NCBI GenBank assembly: GCA_037013495.1
Contig: CM072810.1
Coordinates: 109,220,398 to 109,284,397, forward strand
Reading direction: 5' to 3'
Source of the DNA: Hippophae tibetana
Lineage: Eukaryota; Streptophyta; Magnoliopsida; Rosales; Elaeagnaceae
Length of the DNA: 64,000 nucleotides
The position numbers were made by a program, and so were the translations under genes. The notes below the pieces were generated by a model that saw only the letters and a list, made by a program, of their open reading frames with translations, was not told where the DNA came from and made no database searches. Below are positions 50,057 to 62,760 of the stretch, in pieces (the stretch's first letter is position 1; each line of letters begins with the position of its first letter).

Positions 50057-53000
50057 TGTTATACTTATCAATAATAAATTTCATTATATAATATCCATAC
50101 ATATTACTCCATCATTTTATCGTGTGAAAACTACAAACAAGTATATATATATAAATTCAAACAATTTAATTATTAAATTATATATCATATCCTTCTACTA
50201 ACATCAAAGTTAATAACATACACTAATACGCGCATTTGAAAATACCGCAACACGATTCTATTGAAGTTTGTGTGATTTATCTACGTTGATACATTTTTTT
50301 CCTACTTATTCATTGGTATTGACGTCGAGTAACAATACTATATAAATGACTATGATATTGATCAAAGCCTACTAACGTCCACAAATTCCCTCCCAACATT
50401 AATGGCCATGACACATTTAATTTTTTTATTTTTGTTCAAGTTGTGACGCCTTTTCACTTAATTGCACTCCTATCCTATCTTAATAAGAGTTTAGTTTATC
50501 GATTTTAAAAAGTGATAACTGAGATCCACTAATTCATTTTTTTATGATTTTTTTAAAATTATTATTTTCATGTAGTAAGAGATTTTTTTCATTCTTATAA
50601 TTTTTTAAGACAACATCCACTTACAACTAACAACAAAATTTTTGATTTTCTTTGAAAAGATGTCTAATGTTTAAAACTTAATTATTCACGTGCATGGTTT
50701 ATTGAATTTAAGTTATATATATGATCACAACACACATTCATCACCAAGAAGAATTCTTAATTTGCGCCAGATAATGATTAGATATTGGAGATGATTTTAT
50801 ATTGGAATAAAATTACTTAATTTGATGTGATATGACAAGCATGCGAATAATTATGGGTTAATTGTACTACTTGTCCAACGAAACTCTATAATTTGGTTGT
50901 TGTAACTTTAAAAAAATAAAAAATAATAAATATTGGTATAATAAATTAAGAAACAATTTGGGACTTTACTTCAAATAACGCACAAAACACATAATTATAA
51001 AATAACATTTTCTCCTTGAATTGAGACGGTTTGGCTGGGTTATGGGTTAATGTTTGATGTGTTATTTTTAGAATGGAACACGATGAAGTATGGAGAAATT
51101 AAGAAGAAGAGATATTAATCAATAAGAAGTAAAAAGATATACCTATTTATGTACTATGCGTACATATATTTTAGTATTGAGTGTAACTAATATCATAACA
51201 TAATCCTATGCAATATATTTATAATACATTATATATTATTCCAACAATTTTTTGTTTATTATGAGTTTTAGTGATGTTAAATTTGTTTTTTTTTTAAATT
51301 TATTTATTTCAAGAATCTCTGTATTAAATGACTAAAAGTTTAGGTACCATATAATATTAAACAAAAATATAGTAAATATGCTTGGATATAGCAAAGTGAA
51401 CCTGGAGCCTTATGATCATCATTCAAGAGGTCACATGCTCGAAAATGAGTATCCTTACTGCACGCTTCTAATTTTCTTGGAGTTTAAGGTATTATTATTA
51501 TTAGTTTCAATACAAAAAGAAAGTAAGAAGATCTACAACATTCCTAGCTTTATACGAAGAATTTCAACATCGTTAGTGTATGTCTATAATTATAACTGAT
51601 GTTTTAATTTATAAGACAGTGTTAAATGAATTGAATTCATCATAACTCACTTAGATTAGACTCATTAATTTTAAGAAGAAGAAAAAATACTATCTTATAA
51701 ATGTATTTTTCTTCTTCTCTATAATGACATTACAATAATTATTTTTTAAGAAAAACATTTTTAGATGAACTTGCATTTTGTTAATGAATTAAGTGGATTG
51801 AACTTTTTTAACTTATCATGATTAAGATGAGTAAGTTATACATCTCAACTACATACTACGATCTCAAAGTGACACTTTAGAAAGATCAACAAGGAAAAAA
51901 CAGATATCTAGAATTAATAAAAGATCAATAATAACTCTTAATTAATTTTTAATTATTGACACAATTAGACCAACAAATATTCCACGAAATCAAATATTCA
52001 AGTTTAACAAGATAGCACTTAAGCAACTGAAGCCAAGTTAAATTCACTCCACCCTAATTCATTGATAATTAGTTTAATTAGTTAACTAAAGGGAAAAAAA
52101 AAGTAAGTGAAATTCTCCTCACGGAGTCATCTAATTATTTTTTTGATTGAAGACAAAGATAAGAATTATAAAATGACGACTGATGAACTAGAAGTCTAGA
52201 AAGGGATTCAAGTTTTGATAATATATATAAGGGAGGCGAGAACTACATCGTTTTAATAAATAGATATAATCATATTATTTTAAAAAAATTTAAGATTAAG
52301 AATATATACACTTAAATCAATCATACTATAACTAACATATAAGATACATTCTCATCATTAAGTGATGTTATTTAACTTTTATTACCTATTTTTTTAAAAT
52401 TTTATTTTATTATTGGAAAAAAGGTATTTTACAAAAAATACATAAACTATTTATTGAATTTTAAAAATATAAAATTATGTCACTATTTTGTAACATTTGA
52501 ATATTATTTTGGATTATAGTTTGTAACAAGATTATTCCAAAAAAAAATTAGGATAAAAAGATTATGAATATATATGTATGTGTACTGGCATATATATATA
52601 TATATTATTTTAGTCCTTATAATTTGAATGTTGTATATATTTTATTATTTATCTGCTTGAAATTTTATTTTCTTTTATACAATAAAAATATTTATGATGG
52701 ACTTACTTTTATTGTATAACAAAAGAAAAATTACTAAAAGTTACACATAAAAAAATAAATGTATCACATGGATCATCGACATGGTTTCGCATTTGAATTT
52801 TTCCATTCTGGATTTTAAAACCCTTATTAATACTGAAGTGCCAAAATAATATTGTTAATTTCATTACTAAATTACCCAAAAGTTTTGGCTTTTTAAGAAA
52901 TTGCCCTAGTGATTTCTACCTACTCACAGGTCACAACTACTTTTTAGGTCTTCCAGCTCCTAGCTGAGTCCGAGTGCACCACCTAGATATATTGAACCCA

Positions 53001-55178
53001 AATGAGTCTCTAGATAAGCTATTTTTTTAAGACAAAATTAATTAATTAATTAATAAAGATATGTATTAAATATATATACATCTATTGCCACATATAATTT
53101 TAGATATGTGCATAGCTAGGTTTCCTCCAAAATTCTAAATTTGTATTGTTTATTTATTATTCCCTTTAATCCAAGACGTGCTCCACTAAAAATATTATAG
53201 GTAAGGTTGTACTATCCTTGTTATTACTATATACAAGTGCTTCACAAGGGTGGAAACGTCTAAGCTTATGATATGTTAACTTGTTTGTTATTTGCCTGTA
53301 TCAATTGTAAGGATATATATATACAACTCTCTATATTTAATTAGATGAGTTCATTTATATTGATAATCTTAGGAATGATATAGTTATTTAGTTACGTAAA
53401 ATGAACTAATTAAGGATAATAAATTATTTTTATTAAAATGTTATTATTTTATATCAAGTGATTAAGAAACAATTAAATTATGAGTATTTAATGAGAATAA
53501 AAATGAAATCTAATGTAAATTCGTTTAAAACAACAACAATAATAATAGTTAAACAAAAAATTATTGAAATATATATTTTAATTTTTAATAAAAATTAAAA
53601 ATAAATAAAATAGTGATAATTAACAAATATTAAAATTAATTTTTATGAATTTTTAAATATTAATTATGACTTTACTATCATTAAAGACTCGTATTTTAAT
53701 TGTATTTATTCATTGGACATAAAAATAATAATATTTTAATAAAATTAATTAAAATAATTTAATTTATCCTTAATTGACTACTTTTTTAATAACTAAGAAA
53801 CTAAGTGTCATTGTTTCTAATATAAATTAGTAAAAGATACAAATAAATATCTAATTTGAGTGATTTTTATGATATTTTTTTCTATTTAATATTACATATT
53901 TTTTAAAAATAATTGAGAAATCGATACAAGTAAAAACTAAAGTTAGTGAGAGATTAATTAAATAATAATTTTTATACCTCTATTATTTCACAGTATAATA
54001 AAATTTCTATAGATCATACTGATACAAAATTTGTTTATATTACAACACTTTAAAAAGCTTATACTATTTGAATAATAAACAAATAATAATTTTATATATA
54101 TGCATTTTTTTTTCGACTTTGTGAAAAGTTTGAACTTGAACTCCAACAAAAGTTGAAACATGAAGTATTGAGATGGGCGTGTCCTATGAGATTCGAAGAA
54201 AGTGACGTTGATTTTTTTAGTGGGTGAAGTACTGTTACTTTTTCAGAAGAAGCAAAGATGTACCTGCAACTGCAAGCTACCAAAATTACACTTCCTGCCA
54301 ATACCACACTCTACACCTAATAACTTAATCATATTCCTGAGAAGGGTTTTAAAGTTCTAAATGCATTAATTATTTAACTACTACTTATTTAGTGAATCTT
54401 TATATCTAATTATTATTATTTTTATTTAGTCAAAATCAAGGATAATTTATCATAGGGATTTAAATAATTTGTTAATTATACCATTTCATATGAAAGAATG
54501 AGAAGAAGCTAGATAATATAATAAAAACTTTACTTCATTGAAACTAGAACCCACCATTTTCCTTTTATGTTAGATTCTCTTATTTTCCAAATTGACTTGG
54601 GATAGGGGACAAGTATATATTCACTAAGCTTCAAAAACAAAACTAATTCATGGCGATTGCATGTTCACTAACGAATTTGAAAATAATTGGAAACAAGATG
54701 GGAAACTAAATTGATTTTGATTGTGTTTACTTATTTTATTTTAGAATCCAAATTAAATCGATTATTTAACTAAAATGTCTTGCAAAAATAATTATTTCTA
54801 AAGAGGTTAATTTGGGAATTTAGATCAGATTTAATATTTTTTCCTTCGCAATTTAACTTAGGACTCTCCCATGGTAATCAAGTTGCGGAAAGATTTATAA
54901 CTTAATTCTTTATAAGACTTAATTTGTAGGTAAATGAGTGAAATGAATTTATTATATTAGTAATTTAATTCTCATTACATATTAAAAAGCAAGCTCATAT
55001 ATATATATATATAGAATACTTGAATTCAGATTAGCATGCCTGTAAGTAGACATTGAGAATGGGCACATTTAATAATTTGTAATGGAGTTTGAAAAAATTG
55101 GAAAGAAAAAGAATAAAAATTAAATTGCTTCTTATTGAATTGGAAGAAAAATACATGTTTTACTAAAATATATATTTT
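50057..55178. other. AT-rich intergenic region
   Basis: No gene or complete element recognised. A stretch at about 51390-51490 has words resembling a tRNA-derived SINE but lacks convincing A and B boxes. A less AT-rich patch at about 54110-54310 gives a 71-codon open frame on the minus strand without a recognised domain. The rest is A/T-rich. Confidence 0.55.
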
Positions 55179-56430
55179 TGAGAAATCAAATATAGTTGAG
55201 AGTAATTTGAGAAAACCGAACAAACTAATTGTTATTTCATTCATTGATATTTGAGAATACATAAGTATTTATAGATAAGTTATAACATCAAAATTGACCT
55301 AATAAATACTAATAGATAAACAAGAAAACAATAATATTTTAATTTATGACTCTTATATATATATCCTAATATGGTAATATTTATTTCAAACACTCTTGCC
55401 CAAGTAAGACATAGGTACTATATCTATGTTAGACTTTGAAATATACAAAAAACTTTAAATATAATGAAATAAATAACAATAACAGGATGATAAATATAGT
55501 GTCACATACAATTGATTCAATAAATAACTTATAATTTAAGATGAATGTAACGAGCAAGTATATGAGTAGTATCTTGTTAATTAGATTAGTCTTGGAATCA
55601 CAACAAAGACAATTATACAATAAAGATAATAATTTATAACTATTGAGTTTACAAAATATGATACAACATGGACTCATATAGTGAGTTGAAAGATGGACAC
55701 AATTGATCCCAACGTAGAATTCAAATACAGACAAATAATCCAATATTTATTTAGGCACGTACAAAATTAAAAGTCACATAATTACTCTAATTAAAGTCAA
55801 TATTTCCTTCTATCTCATGATATACTAAGAGAAAATAAGCAAAGAAAGCCTCAAACGATAAGAGATTTGAACATAAATATACCAATTTGAGCCAAATAGA
55901 AGTGGAGGAAATTAAGTAGATCCATTTTTGTAAAAATAAAAAATTTCATGCTTCAAAACAATATATTTGGCTAGTGATTAGAGCTCTAAGTGATAAATGA
56001 TTGCGCTATTTGACCAGAACTTCATTACTAGGATAGGTAATTGTGATGGTGATGCAAATAATAATATCTATGGATTTTATATGCGTATATTTATTTATTT
56101 ATTTATTTTTACATAATTGATTAATACGATTTTTAGTGAAAAAAGATAATAAAATTAATAGTGATTATTTGAGATATCAAATAATAATCATGATCGCACA
56201 CTCATATATCACGTTGGGAAATCAAACATAGTGGAGAGAAGGATAAAAAATAGAAAAAACTTATTGTAATTTCATTAATTGATATTTGAAAATACATAAT
56301 TTATTTATAAATAGGTTATAACACTAAAATCATAGTGATACAATAAATTTTAATAGGTAAATAAGAAAATAATAATATTTTTATTTATTACTCTTATCAA
56401 AATATAATATTTAATATTTATTTTCGGACA
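55179..56430 (-). mobile_element. TRIM-like non-autonomous LTR element with short LTRs
   Basis: Two direct repeats, 55179-55392 (214 bp) and 56215-56430 (216 bp), both run TG...CA and align along their full length by eye with moderate divergence. On the minus strand both start TGT, contain a TATA box (CTATAAATACTTATG and TTATAAATAAATTATG) and end near TTTGATTTCTCA or TTTGATTTCCCA. The 822-bp interior has a purine-rich GGGCAAGAG next to the left LTR, as expected of a polypurine tract, and a diverged primer-site-like GTGATATATGAG next to the right LTR. The interior encodes no recognisable gag or pol. I found no clear target duplication. Confidence 0.7.
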
Positions 56431-57005
56431 AATGTTTTGTTAGCGTAATAAAAATTAATTTAAAAAAGAAATATAAGTTTTGTACTTATATATAGGAATT
56501 TAATAATGGACTTTCACAGTTACTGAAAAATCAATAATTGATTATTAATATTTGTTTCGGTCCTACTTCTTTAAGTGTTTATTTTATAAATAAATAAATA
56601 AAAGAAAATTATTATGAGAAATTTAATTTCTTACTTATATAAGTAAACATATTATATATATCTTATAAATATCTCTCAAAACAAACTTCATAGGAACCTT
56701 TATATTTTGTATTTACATTTTATTTTTGACAACATTTTTCTCAAGTAGTATGCACTCCTATTGAAAACTGTTTTTTATCATTATGGGATGGCGAAAGTGC
56801 CCCTACATGTTGGGATTAGTGTAGCCAGCTACTTAGAGATAATTTTGTAGCTTATATATATTTTTTGGTAAGAAAATCCTAAGGACATATTGAACCTTAT
56901 AAAATAATTTTTTTCAATAAATAAGTACACTACTCACACATTTATAGTTAGAACTTAAATCCTAAACACATGTCCAAATATACCATATGCCCATTTATGA
57001 TAAAG

Positions 57006-58960
57006 TGTTAATGTGTATGAGTTTGACTGTAATTGTATGATAATGTTGTAGAAGATCAAAATCGTGTGCCTTATGTCATTAGAATGCATTCAGTTATAAT
57101 TGATTCTGTGTGCTTAGTTTGTATATATAAAAGTATGCTTCACACTCTTTCAATCAATCAAGAAATACATTACTCAATATCTTCTTAATGCCTATTCTCT
57201 CTAATCTGTTAATGCATTACTTTCTTTCATTGAATCAGAGGTATGGTTGAAATTTTCACAGATAGTTCAAGCTACACACTAGTTGTAATGGTTACTCCTA
57301 CCAGACCTACTTTCTTGTTACAAAACATTCCCATTAACCCAAATTTCTTGATCAAACTTAATGGAATAAATTTCTTGATATGACGTGAACAAATCAAGTA
57401 TGTCATTGTGTATATGGCTTACACAACTTCATTGATGGATTAATGATTGCACTTTCAAAAATCATTAAAAAAAACAGTTCAATTCTCTAATAGTAAAACA
57501 CAACAAAATCAATAAATTTTTGAAATGAAACTTGATTATGATGAATGGGATACAAATGATATAATTGTGATGACTTGGATCTATTGCTCAGTTACCCTCA
57601 ATTATCTTAAATACCTAATTGGGAAAAGAAAGGATTTAGTTACTAAAGCCTTGTAAAAAAAACCCTCCTTTACTTAGATTATGTAATTTCATTGGCAATT
57701 ACAATGATCATTGGTAATGATATTTTGGAAAAATAATAAGTTCTTTATGTTCTTGGTGGACAATGACTACAACTCCATCATCACTAACATCATACAAAAG
57801 AAGCAAGTACCATCACTTGATGAGGTATCCACCTCTTTAAGAGTTCATAAGAAACAACTTAAATGTATGAACAATAACTCTCAATTGGTACAAGCTAATG
57901 TTACCAGGTTCACTCAATCACATTAGGAGTCTAATGCCTTCCAAAGTTTTGAATTTTAAGTCACTTTTTGAATTGTTGTACAATAAGTCTCCTGACCATC
58001 TTATAACCTTTGGTTTCTTGTGTTACCTATACCCAAAAACTTATAATTCCATAATACTTCAACCTAAATCTCTACCCTTTGTTTTTCTAGGTTATTGTTT
58101 TCAATATAAAGAGTATTGATGCATGGATATTGTTATCGAGCTTGTATACATTAACACTTATATAGTGTTTCATGAAAATTCTTTTCCATTCTTGCCATTA
58201 GTTCTTTTCCTTCCCTGTCTCAATTTTCCTTTGACACAGTTAACCCTATACATGTTCATTTTATTACTTTACCTTCTTCTGAGCTTGTATACATTGTTTT
58301 TTAGCCTACACTTACGATTTCTGTTGAATATGAGACATATTCACCAATATCTTCATCAATTCACACACTTTTATCACCATTCTTTACATCTTCTTCAAAG
58401 TCAAACTCAATGTGTTCTTCTTCCTTTCATGAACCATCTTAATCTAATCATCTTGTTTTATATGATTGTTCCTTTTCACCCCTGCCTACCTCCTTAAATT
58501 CTAATTTTCAAGTTTTTTTTATCATGATTGTTTTAACTTATTTGTGCATCTTTCTTCTTCCAATCATGGTCCTATTTTAACTATCTCAAATCCACCTATC
58601 AATATTCATTCCATAACCATTAGAAGCAAACATGACATTGTCAAGCCTAAGGTACTAACTATGCCGCTAATTTCATTGGAGTTTAAAATTATCTTGAAAG
58701 TTTTGAAATGCTCAAAATGGTATAAATTTATGAAAAAGGAGTATCAAGCATTAGGTGCTAATAATACTTGATAGTTAGTTTTTCTACCTAAAGGTGTAAA
58801 AGATAATTGATAACAAATGGGTTTTTAGGGTGAAGTTGAATGATGATAGAAGCTTGGAGAGATACAAGAGTAGAGTAATTACAAATGGTTATAATCAAAC
58901 TCATGATATTGATTAGAGAGAGACTATTAAACATGTGGTAAACTCAACAACAAATTACAT
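57006..58960 (+). mobile_element. Copia element with 5' LTR, internally deleted and truncated
   Basis: The 5' LTR is about 57006-57229, with a TATA box GTATATATAAAAGTATGC and a final CTTTCTTTCA, followed by a diverged primer site TTGAATCAGAG. Then come gag fragments (INPNFLIKLNGINFL at about 57330, DYDEWDTNDIIVMTWIY at about 57530). At about 57900 the coding sequence jumps to the integrase C-terminal region (FELLYNKSPDH, FVFLGYCFQYKEY), skipping zinc knuckle, protease and integrase core. The reverse transcriptase start follows (WYKFMKKEYQALGANNT at about 58715) and degrades by about 58960. Multiple stops; no 3' LTR found. Confidence 0.8.
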
Positions 58961-59130
58961 GATATTATTTTGTATTCGAATTTTATTTTTAAGTTAATTT
59001 GATAGGTATAATAGAACACACACATATATATAATATTTATTTTGATGCTTTATTTTTATAAAAATAAAAAATGTAAGTAGAGATTATACAAATGATTATT
59101 ATTAATAAAAATATAATATGTAAGATTTTC

Positions 59131-59239
59131 GTACCCACCTGGGAGTTAATACCCATATATGTTCTATCATGTATGAGCCCATATCGTACCACCTAAGAGT
59201 TAATAACCATATACGTCCTATCATGTATGAGCCCATGCG
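59131..59239. repeat. 55-bp tandem duplication
   Basis: 59131-59185 and 59186-59239 are diverged tandem copies of a unit starting GTACC(C)ACCT and ending ATCATGTATGAGCCCAT. Similar phrases (CACCTGGGAGTTA, ATGTATGAGCCC) occur in plant LTRs, so this may be an LTR scrap, but no element ends were seen. Confidence 0.8.
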
Positions 59240-61857
59240 AGCCCACTCATATCCTTCCTCATGAGAGCTGATTCTAATGAATAGTAAATATAATCATTTT
59301 CTATTGCTTGATAGATTTTCATTTGGATAGCGAAAATCCATATATGGTAATTTGTTAAAATTGGAAAACAAAATAAAAATATAAATAAAATCTATCACAA
59401 TCAAAGATAATAACTTTCGAACATTGAAAATATATATTTTGTAGAGCCATTTCTTTCTAATATAATTATTTGTTTTATTCTCCTTATGATCTCATCTTTT
59501 ATTTTAGAAACATCTAACTATTTTTTTTTTAAATTTTGCTTGTTGTCAAAATATAAGTCATCTCTCTAATAAATTAATTTTTTTGTTTGTTTAATTCAAT
59601 AAACATGTTATATTTAGATTTCAATTTATTTCAATTGTTTTTTTTACCTAAATTTACATTTAAGGGTATTTTTTTTTACCATGTTTTGTTTGTTTTGAAT
59701 TGTTTTATTTTAAAGTTTAAATCTAAATTTAATATTTTTGGTTTAAGTATTATTACAATTTAAATCTTGAAGATCTAGGTAATTAAAGATCAAGTTATAT
59801 TGAAGATTTAATATCCTATATAAAAAAATAGTAGAATCATATATAAATGTTGAAAAATTCAAAGAGCTCAAGAAAAAGTTAGAAAAAAAGCGTGTTCATT
59901 ATTTTTAGGGATTCTCATTATAATTTGATTTATTTTCAATTTATTGATTTAATTATTCTTATAATTTATTAAAATCTATATTTTCTAAAACAATAAAAAA
60001 ATTCTAACATTCATCAACTTTTTCAATAATATTTTTTTCCTAAAAAGTTTAACATTTTTTAATAAATTAAATGTTATAGAAAAAATCTTATCATCAAATT
60101 ATTAAATAAATTACCTTTTAAACGTTTCATCTACTGCAATTTTTATAAGAGTCAAATTGATGAATGAGGTAAAAAAATTCTCCTTTCAATATTTTACATA
60201 TATACATTCTAATATAATTATTGCTAACATATATCGTCTTGAAATATGAAGGTATATCATATATACCTATAAATCTAACTCATACACGAATTTTTCCTTC
60301 ATCAGATGGCCTCCTATTCAAATATGTGAAACGATGATACTGATTTTGAAGCCTTTCACTCAAGTTAATTAGATTCAAGCAAAGTCAAGCATGCAACAAC
60401 TGACGCGACATGTTAGTACTTTTTAATCTAGAAACAAAGCTTACTTCTTTTTTTGTTTTTTTAATAACGAACAAAGCTTACTTTTTCTAGAGTAATATTT
60501 AATATTTGGCTCTAGCAATGTACTTGGCACGAGCGACTAAGATCGAGCGACTAAGAAACCAAAATCTCGGCCTTTTTTTTTTTTGGGCTTGGAAGAAGGT
60601 TGGCTCAAGTAAGACCATATATGGTTCAGTCGAGACATATTTGGTTGCGTAAAATGTGTTCAATTAAAAAAAAATGGGCAACTTACTCTAAAAATTTTGC
60701 GATCTTCACATACTTTAGCAAGGAGTCCAAGCTCTTTTACCACCTAGGACTAAGATTGAGTATAAATTAATACTCATTAAAACCTAACAAATTTATATAG
60801 ACACCAATTTAAGATATCCGTGAGGACAAAAAGAAAGTGTTTACTCTATTCTTTTGTTACGTCGTAACTATTCTTTTTCTTCTTCTTCAAATTCATCTGT
60901 GACATTTTTTGAGAGTTTGTATATTGTTTTCTGCAAAAGAGTTCAGAAGCTAAAAGTAGCTAGGCGTTCGAGCCCTAAATATATGGATATTGGAGATTTG
61001 ATAAAAAAAAACAAATGTATAACCTATAGATGAGTTTAATTACCTTTTTTACTTCAAGTCCCAAAAAGATTTACATTTTACACTTCAGTTTCATAATATG
61101 CGTTTAAGACGTCGTTATAATAGGTAATCAGGTGCGAATTGTGTTTAATGAATACACAAATATACGAATCGTAACAAATAATATAGTAATAAGAAAATAT
61201 TATTCTTACATAGATTATGTTATTAGAAACTAATTTTTAAAACAAAAAATAAAAATCAATTTTTAGTGTTTTTATATTTTAAGAAACAAAAATTAAAATA
61301 ACTAAAAATAAATAACAATAATTAATTAAATCATATTTGAAAACTAAGAATATATATAAGAAAATATTTAGAAATATTTAGTCTCTCAATTTTCTATCAT
61401 AATTAAATTGAGATAAAATATTAGTTTATACTTGCTAAAAATTGGATAAGTAAATAGAATTTTTGTCAAATGTTAATGATAAATTAAAAAATTAAATTAA
61501 ATTTTAAAAAATAAAAGATGAATGAGTAAAAATATTCAATTGAATTTTGTTATAAAATAATATAAAAAATATATAATTTACTTTTGAACAGTATTAAAAA
61601 TGTGATTTGATAATATATTATTAATTATTTTGATAGAAACTTTGAAATAAAATAATTTTTTAAAAAATATCTGAGTTTTTATTTCTATTAAATATGAGCT
61701 CTTATTTCATAGAATTTCATTTACCTTATTGGTAAAGTAAATAATTATTATCTTGTTAATCATTTAGACCCATAAATCTTTGTAATATTATTTATAAAGT
61801 CATTTTCAAAATCTTGCTAATAAACTCAAAAGCAAACTTAATAAGTTCATTTTCTGT
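59240..61857. other. AT-rich intergenic region
   Basis: No gene recognised. A less AT-biased patch at about 60520-60660 contains a repeated GAGCGACTAAG word (60530-60556) but nothing identifiable. Confidence 0.55.
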
Positions 61858-62398
61858 TTTCAGGAATACCTTTGATAATTTTATGTACGAAGTAATATTT
61901 CGATAAAGTGATCTTAATTTTTATTATTAAAGTTGAAATTTTATCTAGATTATTAATTTATACCGAAAATAATAATGGTTTTCCTGATATCAAAATTACT
62001 AAAAATGCCCTCATAATTAGTCACATTCTCTATGCGATGACATAATTCTATTTTGTAGAACAAATCTTACTGGAATTAATATTATGTTATTATTGTATAG
62101 GATATGGTACATACTATTAAGAGAAAAAAAAGAAGGTAAGAGAGGTCTACTAGGAATTAAAATGTACATATAAAAAGTTTATGATGTGATGTAATGAAAT
62201 TTTATTATCAAAATTAGAGGTTAATTGAGTTTTTTGGATAAATTTTGCAAGTAAATATATACTTGTCTTTGCATTGTTTCTTACTCAATTCTATTGAATG
62301 GAATACCTTTGTTAATTTTATGTTTGAAAGTGTACTTCCATAAAGTGATTCTATTTCTTTTTACTTTTTTTTATCATTAAAGTTGAAATGTAACATGT
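61858..62398. repeat. Direct repeat pair about 450 bp apart
   Basis: A segment at about 61862-61945 (AATACCTTTGATAATTTTAT, later GATAAAGTGAT and ATTAAAGTTGAAAT) recurs at about 62310-62390 with changes and small gaps. The pair lies just upstream of a Copia RNase H scrap on the same strand, so they could be LTR pieces, but neither has clear TG...CA ends. Confidence 0.55.
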
Positions 62399-62399
62399 A

Positions 62400-62760
62400 A
62401 CATATAAGATACATCAGAGCTCTGGTTGGTTGGTCCGACTGATACTCTAACTATGCAGCAGCTTCCCTTTAAGTTTGTTACGGTAAGCGAGAGTAAAAGA
62501 CCCCCTTACAATCTTCTACAACTTACAAGGATGAAGAATATATGTCTTAATTTGTATCAAAGTAGAGATTAATCATAGTATTTGGTTTTCACTGACCAGT
62601 CCATAGTGCATTTGGGCTAGCCTTTATAATAACCCATCTATAAGCATCAAGACAAGAGAGCATGATTTTTTGTCATGCCATGAAGGATATATTCACCGAT
62701 AACATTCTTTTAGACTAGAAGTCACTCTACACATTCATGACCAGTTTAGAATAATAATAA
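62400..62760 (+). mobile_element. Copia RNase H relic
   Basis: Reading across frames gives LVGWSD, NYAAASL, then TPLQSSTTYKDEEYMS (the usual 'Q-STTEAEYM' block) and TDQSIVHLG (the 'DNQSAIHLA' block), in the right order and spacing for the RNase H end of a Copia polyprotein. Stops and frameshifts interrupt it throughout. No reverse transcriptase lies upstream. Confidence 0.55.

Noticed and set aside
51390..51490. tRNA-derived SINE candidate
   Set aside because: AAGAGGTCACATGCTCGAAAA is reminiscent of a SINE tRNA region, but the B box is poor and no A box or 3' tail could be placed.
54092..54307. 71-codon open frame on the minus strand
   Set aside because: The patch is less AT-rich than its surroundings, but there is no recognised domain, splice pattern or partner exon.
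55429..55743. 104-codon open frame on the minus strand
   Set aside because: Inside the TRIM-like element; hydrophobic AT-rich translation with no recognised gag, pol or host domain.
55970..56040. tRNA-like stretch GGCTAGTGATTAGAGCTC
   Set aside because: Resembles a tRNA D-arm/A box, but no anticodon stem or T-arm follows; it lies inside the TRIM-like element.
60960..61000. T-arm-like GGCGTTCGAGCCC
   Set aside because: The rest of a tRNA cloverleaf cannot be drawn around it.
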